DNA from: CAYJXJ01 sp964374095
Lineage (GTDB): Bacteria > Elusimicrobiota > Elusimicrobia > UBA1565 > UBA9628
Direction: 5' to 3'
DNA: 25,190 nt
Assembly: GCA_964374095.1 (NCBI GenBank)
Contig: CAYJXJ010000054.1
Location: 1 to 25,190 of the forward strand
Under the pieces are notes generated by a model. It saw nothing but the letters and a program-made list of their open reading frames with translations. It did no database searches and had not been told where the DNA came from. The translations under genes were made by a program, and so were the position numbers. Positions 1 through 6,677 of the stretch are shown one piece after another. Every line of letters starts with the position of its first letter. The stretch's first letter is position 1.

Positions 1-69
1 TAAACCCCCGTTCCCAACGTCATAGCGGCCCGTCGCCCAAGCTCTTTTCAAAAGATCGTCGTACTCCAT
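1..69 (-). CDS. Start of an unidentified gene, cut by the window edge
   Basis: An ATG at 69..67 overlaps the TGA of the prenyl synthase gene by one base (TGATG). The frame stays open for 23 codons to the window edge, beginning MEYDDLLKRAWATGRYD. The one-base overlap suggests translational coupling and that this is the third gene of the GbsR/prenyl synthase operon. The fragment is too short to recognise. A prenyl-acceptor or isoprenoid enzyme would fit the context, but that is only inference from position. Confidence 0.5.
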   Translation of the reverse strand, partial: MEYDDLLKRAWATGRYDVGNGGL

Positions 70-1028
70 CAAAACTCCCGCGCCGCCAAAGCCTCAACGA
101 ATGCGGCAAGGTTCCTTGCCCCGTCACCAACGGGGAGCCTCGCCGCAAGGCACAGCATCGACCGCACGGTCTCCTCGCAGCGCTTCCGCGCCTCGTCGAG
201 CATGCCGGAGCGGGTCAGAAGTTCCTTGAGCCGGGCGCTGGAATCCGGCCCCCGGTCGTTCCACGCCGCGAGATACTCCGGCCGCAGCTGCGGATCGCGG
301 ACCGCCAAGACCGCCGGCAGGGTCATGCGGCGCAGGGCCAGGTCCTTGGCCGAGTCCTTGCCCCAGACGCTGGAATGGATCGAAAAATCCTGGATGTCGT
401 CGACAAGCTGAAGGAGGATACCGGCCGCCATGGCCAGGCGCGGGGGATCGGCGGCCGCGTGTTCATGCGGGCTCAGATCCGACAATGTCCGACCGCACCA
501 CTCGAAGAGCGCGCCGGTCTTGCGGGAAACGACTCCCAGATAGGCCTCCAAGGACACGTCGCAGCTTCCCTTGAGGAACTCCTCCTGAAGCTCGCCGATG
601 GTCATCTCGCGAACCGCGGCGACCAGCCGCTCCAGAGCCGCCGGGGAGATCTCCAGGGCCTCTTCGAGCGCCTGGGTGAAGCCGAGGTCGCCCAAAAGCA
701 GGCCCACGGTGGTGCCGAAGACCTTGTTCGGGGTGGACTGACCGCGCCGAAGCTCGGCGTCATCAACGACGTCGTCATGGAGGAGCGAGGCGTTATGGAC
801 CAGTTCCATGGCCCGTGCCGCGGCCTCGGCCTTCTCCATGGGCACGCCCAAGCCCTCGGCCAAGTGCAGGCAGAACCGCGCCCGCAGCATCTTGCCGGGA
901 CGGCCCACGAATTCGGCCAAATCCCCCCCGACCCGTCCCGAGATCCGGCGGGCGCGCGACTCCAGGCCCTCCCGCACCCGCTCCAGGGGCCCTAGGCCAG
1001 CGACCGCCCCCTCCGGGAAAGGGATCAT
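69..1028 (-). CDS. Trans-polyprenyl diphosphate synthase
   Basis: A 319-aa member of the (E)-isoprenyl diphosphate synthase family, which condenses isopentenyl diphosphate with an allylic diphosphate in the cytoplasm. Both aspartate-rich magnesium sites are visible: the first at residues 83-96 (LLHDDVVDDAELRRG, with DDxxD at 85-89) and the second at 207-215 (QLVDDIQDF, DDxxD at 210-214). The basic region GRPGKMLRARF near residue 42 fits the substrate diphosphate-binding segment. The frame is open about 110 codons further upstream, but that part is the regulator gene in another frame. The ATG at 1028 overlaps the regulator's TGA as ATGA, so this start is preferred. Chain length (C15, C20 or longer) cannot be read from sequence alone. 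The linked regulator suggests controlled production, for example for a carotenoid, quinone or lipid branch, which is inference. Confidence 0.9.
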   Translation of the reverse strand: MIPFPEGAVAGLGPLERVREGLESRARRISGRVGGDLAEFVGRPGKMLRARFCLHLAEGLGVPMEKAEAAARAMELVHNASLLHDDVVDDAELRRGQSTPNKVFGTTVGLLLGDLGFTQALEEALEISPAALERLVAAVREMTIGELQEEFLKGSCDVSLEAYLGVVSRKTGALFEWCGRTLSDLSPHEHAAADPPRLAMAAGILLQLVDDIQDFSIHSSVWGKDSAKDLALRRMTLPAVLAVRDPQLRPEYLAAWNDRGPDSSARLKELLTRSGMLDEARKRCEETVRSMLCLAARLPVGDGARNLAAFVEALAAREF

Positions 1029-1567
1029 CGGCGCAGACTCCCGAGCAGGTCGCGGACCTTGGTGCCCATGCGCAGGAACCGCTGCAGCGACGAGGCGGGC
1101 AAGCCCCGCATGTCCTCGTACCATGAGGAAGCCGTCGTGGCGAAGTCGTGGAGGGCCTGCAGGCGCTCGACGACATGCGCCCCGGCCCCGTGCTGGGCCC
1201 CGGCCTCCTCCAGGCATTCCCGGAGCACCGCCATGGTTGGATCCAGCTCGCGGCGCTTGCGCTCCTCGAGCACGATCCGGGCGATCTCCGAGACGTCCTT
1301 GACCGTTTCGAAGCGGTCGCGGCGATCTCCCATCACGTTCGCCAGCCGCGCCAAGCGCCAACGCCGAAGCTCCTGCAGGCTCACGGACACGTTGGAGCGC
1401 GCCACCCCGAGAGACTCGGCGATGTTCTCGGCGGTCAGGGGCGTGGGCGAGAGGTAGAGCAGCGCGAAAACCTGCGCCACCGTGCGGTTGACCCCCCAGC
1501 GGGGGCCCATCTCGCCCCAGTGGAGTATGAACTTGCGCTCGACGGCGGAAAGGGCGGTGGTTTTCAT
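1025..1567 (-). CDS. GbsR/MarR-family transcriptional regulator
   Basis: A 180-aa winged-helix regulator. Residues about 15-45 carry the typical GbsR opening (HWGEMGPRWGVNRTVAQVFA), followed by the helix-turn-helix around 46-70 (LTAENIAESLGVARSNVSVS). The C-terminal half is charged and helical, suited to dimerisation. Relatives in this family repress choline/betaine, isoprenoid-pigment or transport genes. Here the gene overlaps the prenyl synthase start by 4 bp (ATGA), so the two proteins are almost certainly co-expressed. A consensus promoter and a palindrome over its start site lie directly upstream, which suggests autorepression. The ligand is unknown. Confidence 0.88.
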   Translation of the reverse strand: MKTTALSAVERKFILHWGEMGPRWGVNRTVAQVFALLYLSPTPLTAENIAESLGVARSNVSVSLQELRRWRLARLANVMGDRRDRFETVKDVSEIARIVLEERKRRELDPTMAVLRECLEEAGAQHGAGAHVVERLQALHDFATTASSWYEDMRGLPASSLQRFLRMGTKVRDLLGSLRR

Positions 1568-1569
1568 TG

Positions 1570-1598
1570 ATTTCTGTCCGGACAGATATTACAGAAAT
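1570..1598. promoter_or_regulatory. Probable operator (two nested palindromes)
   Basis: CTGTCCGGACAG (1574-1585) is a perfect 12-bp palindrome immediately downstream of the -10 box, covering the predicted transcription start. ATTTCTGT (1570-1577) and ACAGAAAT (1591-1598) form a second inverted pair that spans the -10 box. The placement is what a repressor site would need. The adjacent GbsR-type protein is the natural candidate to bind it; this is inference. Confidence 0.6.
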
Positions 1599-1614
1599 TT
1601 AGTCCCGAAGTCAA
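1586..1614 (-). promoter_or_regulatory. Sigma-70-type promoter of the regulator/prenyl synthase operon
   Basis: Read on the minus strand: TTGACT (1614..1609), exactly 17 bp spacer, TAATAT (1591..1586). This is the best -35/-10 pair in the window. Predicted transcription start is near 1579, about 12 nt before the ATG at 1567. The -35 box lies one base pair from the 61-bp hairpin element. Confidence 0.75.
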
Positions 1615-1615
1615 T

Positions 1616-1676
1616 GGGGTCACATCCCGCCATCTGACAAATTCCTCGAATTTGTCAGATGGCGGGATGTGACCCC
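1616..1676. repeat. 61-bp perfect hairpin element, copy 1
   Basis: Two perfectly complementary 29-bp arms (1616-1644 and 1648-1676) around a 3-nt loop (ctc). The ends read GGGGTCACATCCCG and its complement. A second copy of identical length lies at 9774-9834. It behaves like a REP- or MITE-type palindromic repeat. It sits between the regulator promoter and the end of the small peptide gene at 1693, where it could also end transcription arriving from that gene. Confidence 0.85.
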
Positions 1677-1692
1677 AACACACACCTCAGGC

Positions 1693-1791
1693 TCAGCCGA
1701 AGTTGACGCAGATGCAGGCGGTCTGGCTCAGCGTCATGGCGGCGAAAGCGGCCACGACCAGAGCGGAAACCGCGAAGCGGATCTTGCTCAT
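1693..1791 (-). CDS. Tiny exported-looking peptide with CIC tail (32 aa)
   Basis: A 32-aa ORF starting MSKIRFAVSA, with a hydrophobic segment at about residues 6-21 and ending ACICVNFG. The start is supported by AAGGAGG six bases before ATG (1791..1789), among the strongest ribosome-binding sites in the window. The layout (short basic N-terminus, hydrophobic core, QTAC before a seven-residue tail) resembles a lipoprotein-type signal peptide, which would leave a mature tail of CICVNFG. A TATAAA box at 1942..1937 and a long hairpin (1851-1905) lie in its presumed leader. I do not recognise a family. It may be a signalling or membrane peptide. It is paired with a similar peptide gene just upstream. 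Confidence 0.55.
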   Translation of the reverse strand: MSKIRFAVSALVVAAFAAMTLSQTACICVNFG

Positions 1792-1850
1792 CGTATCCTC
1801 CTTGTGAGATTGCCTGGGCTTCCAATTGTTAGAGGCGCAGGTTCTTGCTT

Positions 1851-1905
1851 GAGAGCCGGGGGCCTGCGCTTCCACTGAGTGGAGGCGCAGGGTCCCCCGG
1901 CTCTC
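1851..1905 (-). promoter_or_regulatory. Long hairpin in the leader of the 32-aa peptide gene
   Basis: GAGAGCCGGGGG at 1851-1862 pairs perfectly with CCCCCGGCTCTC at 1894-1905. The inner part also pairs (GCCTGCGC against GCGCAGGG, CCACT against AGTGG) around a few unpaired bases. No T-run follows on either strand, so it is not a standard terminator. It lies between a TATAAA box and the ribosome-binding site, so a leader-regulation role is possible. It could alternatively separate the two peptide genes. Confidence 0.55.
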
Positions 1906-1969
1906 GTCCCCGCCGGCCACGGAGTGCCCTCTCGTTTTTATAGCCGGCGTGGACTTGATCTGGCCCCTA

Positions 1970-2101
1970 CTAGGGAATACAGATGGAGCAGGACGCTCCG
2001 GCCTCGGGCGCCCCGAACGCATGGGCCAAGGACATCGCGCCCAAGCTGATCGTGACGAACATCGCGGCCACCGCCTGCGCCTTCGACTTCAGATTCTCCA
2101 C
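1970..2101 (-). CDS. Tiny exported-looking peptide with CSIC tail (43 aa), GTG start
   Basis: A 43-aa ORF read from GTG at 2101..2099, preceded by AGGAGG six bases upstream. It begins VENLKSKAQA (first residue Met in vivo), has a hydrophobic stretch at about residues 10-28, and ends GAPEAGASCSICIP. Like its downstream neighbour it has a basic start, a hydrophobic core and a short Cys-containing tail, but sequence identity between them is low. The leader holds a strong hairpin (2114-2175). The gene lies head-to-head with the HTH regulator gene. A longer frame upstream is open but lacks a good start. Function unknown. Confidence 0.5.
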   Translation of the reverse strand: MENLKSKAQAVAAMFVTISLGAMSLAHAFGAPEAGASCSICIP

Positions 2102-2113
2102 TCTCGACCTCCT

Positions 2114-2175
2114 GTGGTCCGGGAGTGCGCTTCCCGAATCCTTGCATACAGGATACCAGCGCGGCACTCGACCAC
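2114..2175 (-). promoter_or_regulatory. Nested stem-loop in the leader of the 43-aa peptide gene
   Basis: Three nested inverted pairs: GTGGTC (2114-2119) with GACCAC (2170-2175); GAGTGC with GCACTC inside; and ATCCT with AGGAT around a TGCATAC loop at the centre. The structure ends a few bases before the AGGAGG ribosome-binding site, so folding could influence access to it. A TATAGG box further upstream on the minus strand (2230..2225), with TTAAAG 17 bp before it, may be the promoter. Confidence 0.5.
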
Positions 2176-2264
2176 CCAGGGCCGGAGGGGCCCCCCGGAG
2201 GAGGAAAGGGCACCATACGTGGCCTATAAAAGGGGTTGCACCGACCTTTAACTTATGGTTAATT

Positions 2265-3131
2265 ATGCGCATGCCACGACACGAATTCGCGAAGATCCTC
2301 GTCGAACTCCGCCGCGGGGCGGGTTTCGATTCCCCCCATGCCTTCTACTCCAAGAAGGGCGGCAAACGCGTGCTGGGCTTCTCCTACGTGAACTACTGGA
2401 AGATCGAGCGCGGGCAGATCCTCCCCAAATCCGAGCGGCTCGGGATCATCCTCTCCTGCCTGGGCGTGGCTTTTGAATCCCCGGAAGCCGAGAAGCTGGT
2501 CAAAGGCTATCTCAAGGACCTGCTGGGCTCGGAGACGGCCTATGATTGGTTCGTCAAGGTCTTAGGCGGCCCCAAGACCCCGGCCCCGGCGCAGACCCTG
2601 GCCGACAAGGCCCTCAAACACGCGGTGCATGGGGACCTCCACCATCTGACTCCGCGGCAAAACCAAATCCTGCTGACGAGCTACGCGACCTACTGGGGCT
2701 TTGTATTGTTGTGCGTGGAGCGCTCGCCCTGGAATATTACCGCCATGGCCGTACGGCTGGGGCTAAAGAAACCCGAGCTCGTGGCCGCCCTCAAACTCCT
2801 CGTCGGGGCCAAGCTCGCCAAGCTCCTGCCCAACGATGAGGTAGTCTCTCCCCTGGCGGGCCGGCACGTCAAGTTCCTGCCCCACCAGGCCTTGAGCGAC
2901 GCCGAGAAAGCGTGCATCCAGGAGTACCAGCAGCGCATGATCAAGGAGAACGGGACCCTCCTGCGGCGCACCTACTCGATTCCCCGCGCCCAGGAGATGG
3001 AGATGGGGTCCTACTACCCCCATCTGGTCAAGGCGATCGACGCGGTTCACGTCTACTCGTCCTGCGAGAAGGCACCGGGCACGGCGCTGTTCCTTGTGGA
3101 AGGCAACGTTTACCGGCTGATGCCGGCCTAG
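2265..3131 (+). CDS. HTH regulator with possible DUF4423-like C-terminus
   Basis: About 288 aa (286 if ATG 2271 is used). The N-terminal 60-70 residues look like an XRE-type helix-turn-helix (FAKILVELRRGAGF, then VNYWKIERGQILPKSERLG). A second winged-helix-like region follows near the middle (WNITAMAVRLGLKKPELVAA). The C-terminus ends VEGNVYRLMPA. This order resembles TIGR02147/DUF4423 proteins, a regulator-like family of didermic bacteria, but the match is by eye. The frame is open back to 1983, but that part runs antisense to the peptide gene and is not protein-like. No Shine-Dalgarno sequence precedes either ATG. The gene is head-to-head with the small peptide genes and tail-to-tail with kbl; the two stop codons share CTAG at 3128-3131. 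Confidence 0.7.
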   Translation: MRMPRHEFAKILVELRRGAGFDSPHAFYSKKGGKRVLGFSYVNYWKIERGQILPKSERLGIILSCLGVAFESPEAEKLVKGYLKDLLGSETAYDWFVKVLGGPKTPAPAQTLADKALKHAVHGDLHHLTPRQNQILLTSYATYWGFVLLCVERSPWNITAMAVRLGLKKPELVAALKLLVGAKLAKLLPNDEVVSPLAGRHVKFLPHQALSDAEKACIQEYQQRMIKENGTLLRRTYSIPRAQEMEMGSYYPHLVKAIDAVHVYSSCEKAPGTALFLVEGNVYRLMPA

Positions 3132-4306
3132 GGAATAAGCCCCAACTCCCGCCCGACTTTCCCGAACTTCTCCAACGCCAAGTCGAGATCCTTATCGGTG
3201 TGACCCGCGGTGACGATGGTGCGCAGGCGTTCCTTGCCGCGGGCCACGATCGGATAGCCGATCGCCAGGGCGAAAACTCCTTCCTCGAACAGCCTGGCGC
3301 TGAAAGCCCCGGCCTTGGCCGTATCGCCGACCATCACCGGGGTGATGGGGGTCGCGCTGGCCCCGGTATCGAAGCCCAGCTTCTTCAAGCCTTCCTTAAA
3401 ATGCCGGGCATTGGACCAGAGACGTTCGAGACGCTTGGGCTCCGACTCCAGAACGTCCAGGGCCGCCAGGCAGGTCGCCACGACGGAAGGCGGGTGGGAG
3501 CTCGAGAAGGTGAAGGGCCGGGCCGCCGAAGCCAGCAGGTCGCGCAAATCGCGGGACCCGGCGACATACCCGCCGACCGTGGCGATGGCCTTGGAGAGGG
3601 TGCCGATCTGGATCTGGACCTTGTCGGTAAGCCCGAAGTGATCCGGCGTCCCGCGGCCGTTGCGGCCGAGCACCCCCGAGGCATGGGCGTCGTCCACCAT
3701 GACGAAAGCCCCATGGCGCTCGGCGAGCTCCATGATCTCGGGCAGGGGCGCGATGTCTCCGTCCATGCTGAACACGCCGTCGGTCACGATCATGCGCCGG
3801 CGGGAGGCGCGCGCCTCAGGCGATTGGAGTATGTCCCCCAAAGCCTTCATGTCCCGGTGCGGGTAAACCTTCCGGGCCGCCTTGGCGAGCCTGGCCCCGT
3901 CGATGATGGAGGCGTGGTTGAGCTCATCGGAGATCAAGAGATCCTTCTCGGAGCTCATGAGGGTCTGACAGCAGGCGACGTTGACGGTAAACCCCGACTG
4001 GAAAACCAGGGCGGCCTGCGTGCCCTTGAACCGCGCCAGCCGCTCTTCGAGCTCGCGGTGGATGGTCATGGTGCCGATGATGGTGCGCACCGCCGCCGTG
4101 CCCACGCCGTAGCGGTCGATGGCCGCCTTGGCCGCAGCCTTGAGGCGCGGGTCGTTGGCCAGGGCGAGGTAGTTGTTGGAGGTCAGGTTGACCACCGTGC
4201 GGCCGTCGATCACGCAGACCGGCTCTTGGGCGCCTTCGAGTACCCGCGGCGTGACGAATCGCCCATCGGCCTTGAGGGACGCGACCTCGGCGGCCAGAAA
4301 ATCCAT
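3128..4306 (-). CDS. kbl: Glycine C-acetyltransferase (2-amino-3-ketobutyrate CoA ligase)
   Basis: A 392-aa fold-type I PLP enzyme of the alpha-oxoamine synthase family, cleaving 2-amino-3-ketobutyrate with CoA to glycine and acetyl-CoA. Visible motifs: LTSNNYLALA (41-50), ISDELNHASIIDGARL (125-140), DDAHASG (205-211) and the PLP lysine in GTLSKAIATVGGY (K239). Length fits E. coli Kbl (398 aa). BioF and 5-aminolevulinate synthase share this fold, but the adjacent threonine dehydrogenase makes Kbl the best call. Start ATG 4306 has AGGAAAG upstream; the only earlier in-frame start is a TTG without support. The gap to tdh holds copy A of a repeated leader element. Confidence 0.92.
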   Translation of the reverse strand: MDFLAAEVASLKADGRFVTPRVLEGAQEPVCVIDGRTVVNLTSNNYLALANDPRLKAAAKAAIDRYGVGTAAVRTIIGTMTIHRELEERLARFKGTQAALVFQSGFTVNVACCQTLMSSEKDLLISDELNHASIIDGARLAKAARKVYPHRDMKALGDILQSPEARASRRRMIVTDGVFSMDGDIAPLPEIMELAERHGAFVMVDDAHASGVLGRNGRGTPDHFGLTDKVQIQIGTLSKAIATVGGYVAGSRDLRDLLASAARPFTFSSSHPPSVVATCLAALDVLESEPKRLERLWSNARHFKEGLKKLGFDTGASATPITPVMVGDTAKAGAFSARLFEEGVFALAIGYPIVARGKERLRTIVTAGHTDKDLDLALEKFGKVGRELGLIP

Positions 4307-4327
4307 GGTTTCTTTCCTGGTGTGTTG

Positions 4328-4353
4328 AGGAATCAACCATTCCCTCCGGTCAT
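4328..4353 (-). repeat. Leader element, copy A (before kbl)
   Basis: On the minus strand this reads ATGACCGGAGGGAATGGTTG, then ATTCCT. It closely matches copies B and C upstream. In A the ATG-ACC-GGA-GGG-AAT-GGT reading stops after six codons. It lies in the short tdh-kbl intergenic gap, 20-50 bp before the kbl start. Confidence 0.6.
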
Positions 4354-4367
4354 CGCATCGATCCTCG

Positions 4368-5405
4368 TCATGGCACGAGTACCACCTTGCCGCACTCCTT
4401 CTCGGGAGCCGCCATCACCGCAAACGCCCGCTCGAAATCCTTCATGGGAAACACATGGGTCACCACCGGAGAAAGATCCACCTGGCCCGAGGCCAACAGC
4501 TTGTCGGCGGTCTTCCAGGTGTCAAAGACCAGCCGCCCCATGATCCCGTGGATGCGCACGCCCTTGAAAATGACATCCTGGGCCCAGTCTATCTCGACGG
4601 CCCGCGGGGGCAGGCCGAACGCCGTCACGCGGCCCCCAGGACGGACGGCCTTAAGCGCCAAGGCGATCGCGGGAGGCGCCCCCGACATCTCAAGGACCGC
4701 GTCGAAGCCGCCGGGAGCCTTTCCGGCGCGGCGCACGCGCGAGAGCACGTCCGCCTCAGTCGGGTCGACCACCGCATCGGCGCCCATGCGGCGCGCCAGC
4801 CGCGCCCGGTAGGCCGAGCCTTCCACGGCCACGACGCGGCGCGCCCCCGAGGCCCGGGCCACCGCGACGGAGAAGAGACCCTGCGGCCCGCAGCCCAGGA
4901 CCAGGACGTCCCGGCCTTCGATGGGCTCCACGAGGACCGAGTAGACCGCGTTGCCGAAAGGCTCGAAGAGCGAGCCCAAGTCGCGCAGGGCGCCGTTCTT
5001 GTGGCGCCAGGCGCAGCGCGCCGGGACCGCCGCGAACTGGGCGAAGCCGCCGGGACCGTCGACGCCGATGATTTTCAGGTCGGCGCAGACGTTTTCCTGC
5101 CCGTCGCGGCACTGGCGGCACCGCCCGCAATAGACGTGCGATTCAACAGAAACGAAGTCCCCGATCCGAAAGCCCTTGGCTTTCGGGCCGGCCGCCTCCA
5201 CGAAGCCGCAGAACTCATGACCGAACACGACCGGCACCGGCACCCGCGAGGGCGCCCAGGAGTTCCAGTTGTAAATGGGCATGTCCGAGCCGCATATCGA
5301 TGCCCGATGCACCCGCAGGAGCAGTTCGTCGGCCTTGAGCCGCGGCGCGGCCACGGGACCAAAGCGCGCCCCCGGCCCCGCCGACGGCTTGTGCAGGGCG
5401 AGCAT
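4368..5405 (-). CDS. tdh: L-threonine 3-dehydrogenase (zinc-dependent MDR family)
   Basis: A 345-aa medium-chain dehydrogenase, near the 341 aa of E. coli Tdh, oxidising L-threonine to 2-amino-3-ketobutyrate with NAD+. Visible: catalytic zinc ligands C38 (SICGSD) and GHE at 62-64; the structural zinc lobe with cysteines 93, 96, 99 and 107 (CGRCRQCRDGQENVC); and the Rossmann glycines GCGPQG at 171-176. Other zinc sorbitol/alcohol dehydrogenases have the same plan; the kbl neighbour decides the name. ATG 5405 follows the proline dehydrogenase stop after 2 bp, with a GGAG at good distance. The open frame further upstream belongs to proline dehydrogenase in another frame. Confidence 0.88.
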   Translation of the reverse strand: MLALHKPSAGPGARFGPVAAPRLKADELLLRVHRASICGSDMPIYNWNSWAPSRVPVPVVFGHEFCGFVEAAGPKAKGFRIGDFVSVESHVYCGRCRQCRDGQENVCADLKIIGVDGPGGFAQFAAVPARCAWRHKNGALRDLGSLFEPFGNAVYSVLVEPIEGRDVLVLGCGPQGLFSVAVARASGARRVVAVEGSAYRARLARRMGADAVVDPTEADVLSRVRRAGKAPGGFDAVLEMSGAPPAIALALKAVRPGGRVTAFGLPPRAVEIDWAQDVIFKGVRIHGIMGRLVFDTWKTADKLLASGQVDLSPVVTHVFPMKDFERAFAVMAAPEKECGKVVLVP

Positions 5406-5407
5406 CC

Positions 5408-6250
5408 TCAACTCCAGAGCCCCCGCACCACGAACATGACGTTTTCCTTCCTCTCGCGCAGCCGGCGCACGAAGTACGGGAGCCAGTGCGTGCCGTAGGG
5501 GACGTAGATTCTCACCGCGTGCCCGTCGTCGCGCAGTTGAGCCCATCGCCGCTGGCGCAAGCCGTAGAGCATTTGGAACTCGTAGGAGCCCTTGGCCAGT
5601 CCCCGCTTGGCGGCCGCCTGCTGGGCGTGGAGAATGCGATCGTCGTCATGGGTCGCGAAGCCGGGGCAAGGGGCCTTGGTCAGAAGCTCCGCGAGTTCAT
5701 CGTAGCTGGCATTGACCTCGGCGCGGTTCTGAAAGGCCACCGGTTTGGGCTCCTTGTAAGCCCCCTTGCACAAGCGCACGCGAACCCCCTTCTGCACCAG
5801 CTTCTCGATGTCCGCCCGGCTGCGGCGGAGCATGGCCTGGATCACGACCCCCATATTCGGGTATTTCGGCCAGAGCTCGTAGAACAGGTCGAGCGTGCCC
5901 TGGGTGTAGGCCGATCCCTCCATGTCGATGCGGACGAAATTCTTATGCCGTCGGGCCTCCTCGAGTATGCGCTCGAGGTTTTCCCGCGCCAGCGTCGGGT
6001 CGAGCGAAAGGCCCAACTGGGTGAGCTTGAGCGAGACATTGCAGTCGGCGCCGGCATCATTGATCGCCTGGAGCATGCGGGCATACTCGTAAACGTCCCG
6101 GCCGGCCTGTCCGCGCAGCCGGGTCTCCTCGCCCAGGTGATCCAGAGTGACCTTGAACCCCTGCCCGTTGAGACGGCGGACGACCTCCATCGCCTCTTCG
6201 AGCGTGTCGCCGGCCACGAACCTCCGCGCGAGGAAAGTGAGCGCCCTCAT
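5408..6250 (-). CDS. putB: Proline dehydrogenase (monofunctional PRODH)
   Basis: A 280-aa flavoenzyme with the (beta-alpha)8 PRODH domain only, oxidising proline to 1-pyrroline-5-carboxylate. Family motifs in order: VSLKLTQLG (72-80), VRIDMEGSAYT (about 106-116), RVRLCKGAYKEPK (about 157-169), YEFQMLYGLR, and the C-terminal substrate-binding segment VPYGTHWLPYFVRRLRER. No P5C dehydrogenase domain or gene is present nearby, unlike PutA. ATG 6250 has GGGAAGAG upstream. Its first codon overlaps the stop of a possible 16-codon leader ORF (ATGA). It is the first gene of the operon with tdh and kbl, so proline and threonine breakdown are co-expressed. Confidence 0.9.
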   Translation of the reverse strand: MRALTFLARRFVAGDTLEEAMEVVRRLNGQGFKVTLDHLGEETRLRGQAGRDVYEYARMLQAINDAGADCNVSLKLTQLGLSLDPTLARENLERILEEARRHKNFVRIDMEGSAYTQGTLDLFYELWPKYPNMGVVIQAMLRRSRADIEKLVQKGVRVRLCKGAYKEPKPVAFQNRAEVNASYDELAELLTKAPCPGFATHDDDRILHAQQAAAKRGLAKGSYEFQMLYGLRQRRWAQLRDDGHAVRIYVPYGTHWLPYFVRRLRERKENVMFVVRGLWS

Positions 6251-6297
6251 GGTTCTCTTCCCATACCCTTAGGAATCGAACCATTTCCTTCGGTCAT
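6247..6297 (-). CDS. Possible 16-codon leader peptide before proline dehydrogenase
   Basis: ATG at 6297 opens a frame encoding MTEGNGSIPKGMGREP. Its TGA overlaps the putB ATG as ATGA. No clear Shine-Dalgarno sequence precedes it. Copy C upstream encodes a related string starting VTEGNG from GTG, while copy A stops after MTGGNG. It could be a translated leader that couples or attenuates proline dehydrogenase, or merely a by-product of a conserved RNA or DNA element. Confidence 0.3.
   Translation of the reverse strand: MTEGNGSIPKGMGREP
6260..6297 (-). repeat. Leader element, copy B (before proline dehydrogenase)
   Basis: On the minus strand it begins ATGACCGAAGGAAATGGTTC and ends GGGTATGGG, 10 bp before the putB start. 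The first 37 bases match copy C at 33 of 37 positions. It contains the start of a short ORF, annotated separately. Confidence 0.7.
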
Positions 6298-6299
6298 GG

Positions 6300-6660
6300 T
6301 TTTCGGCGCAAGACAGGATTTTGTGAGACTCGGGGGAGTCAGCTGGTAGACGATCAGCCACGGGGAATTCAAATTCTGGCGGCGGCGGCATTTCACCGGC
6401 GCTCACCTCCACCGGTGGAGGTGGTTTGCAAGAACCGCGGGCGATGGCCGCAAGGGGCAACCCGACTAAACAACGCGGGCGACTCACCGCCCCCCTGGGA
6501 CGCTTACGGCAGGGGGCATCGAGTCGAGTCCTCCCCTCCGTCCTTTGGTAGAGAACAGTGGGAGTATGCCTTGCTCGATGCTTCGTTTCCGGCCGGCGCT
6601 TATCACAACTGCCCCGCGGCAGTTGGTCGTCGAGCCCTACTCGTTTCACGATTTTCTGTC
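6300..6660. other. Noncoding stretch rich in stem-loops; candidate structured RNA
   Basis: No convincing gene is present on either strand. Local inverted repeats are frequent: a perfect 20-bp palindrome at 6404-6423; GGTT/AACC at 6423-6436; GCCCCCCTG (6489-6497) with CAGGGGGC (6510-6517); GCATCGAG (6516-6523) with CTCGATGC (6574-6581); and CAACTGCC/GGCAGTTG near 6606-6625. Part of 6331-6390 resembles a damaged tRNA. It lies between leader-element copies B and C. I could not match it to tmRNA, RNase P RNA, SRP RNA, 6S RNA or a known riboswitch. Confidence 0.35.
6404..6423. repeat. Perfect 20-bp palindrome
   Basis: CACCTCCACC followed by GGTGGAGGTG with no spacer. It may be a dimeric protein-binding site or the tip of a folded RNA in the surrounding noncoding stretch. 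Confidence 0.6.
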
Positions 6661-6677
6661 ATGAGCCTGGTTTTCTA

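Noticed and set aside
1029..1361. 110-codon upstream extension of the prenyl synthase frame
   Set aside because: It is antiparallel-frame shadow of the GbsR-type gene, is Arg/Gly/Pro-rich, and the ATGA junction at 1025-1028 gives a better start.
2912..4543. Long open frame on the plus strand (over 500 codons)
   Set aside because: It lies antisense to kbl, whose protein is a clear family match; the translated sequence is low-complexity and typical of GC-rich shadow frames.
6331..6390. tRNA gene
   Set aside because: D-arm-like (CAGCTGGTAGACGATCAGCC) and T-loop-like pieces are present, but there is no anticodon arm, no matching acceptor stem and no CCA-type end.
6606..6625. Terminator from the CAACTGCC/GGCAGTTG hairpin
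   Set aside because: No T-run follows on either strand.
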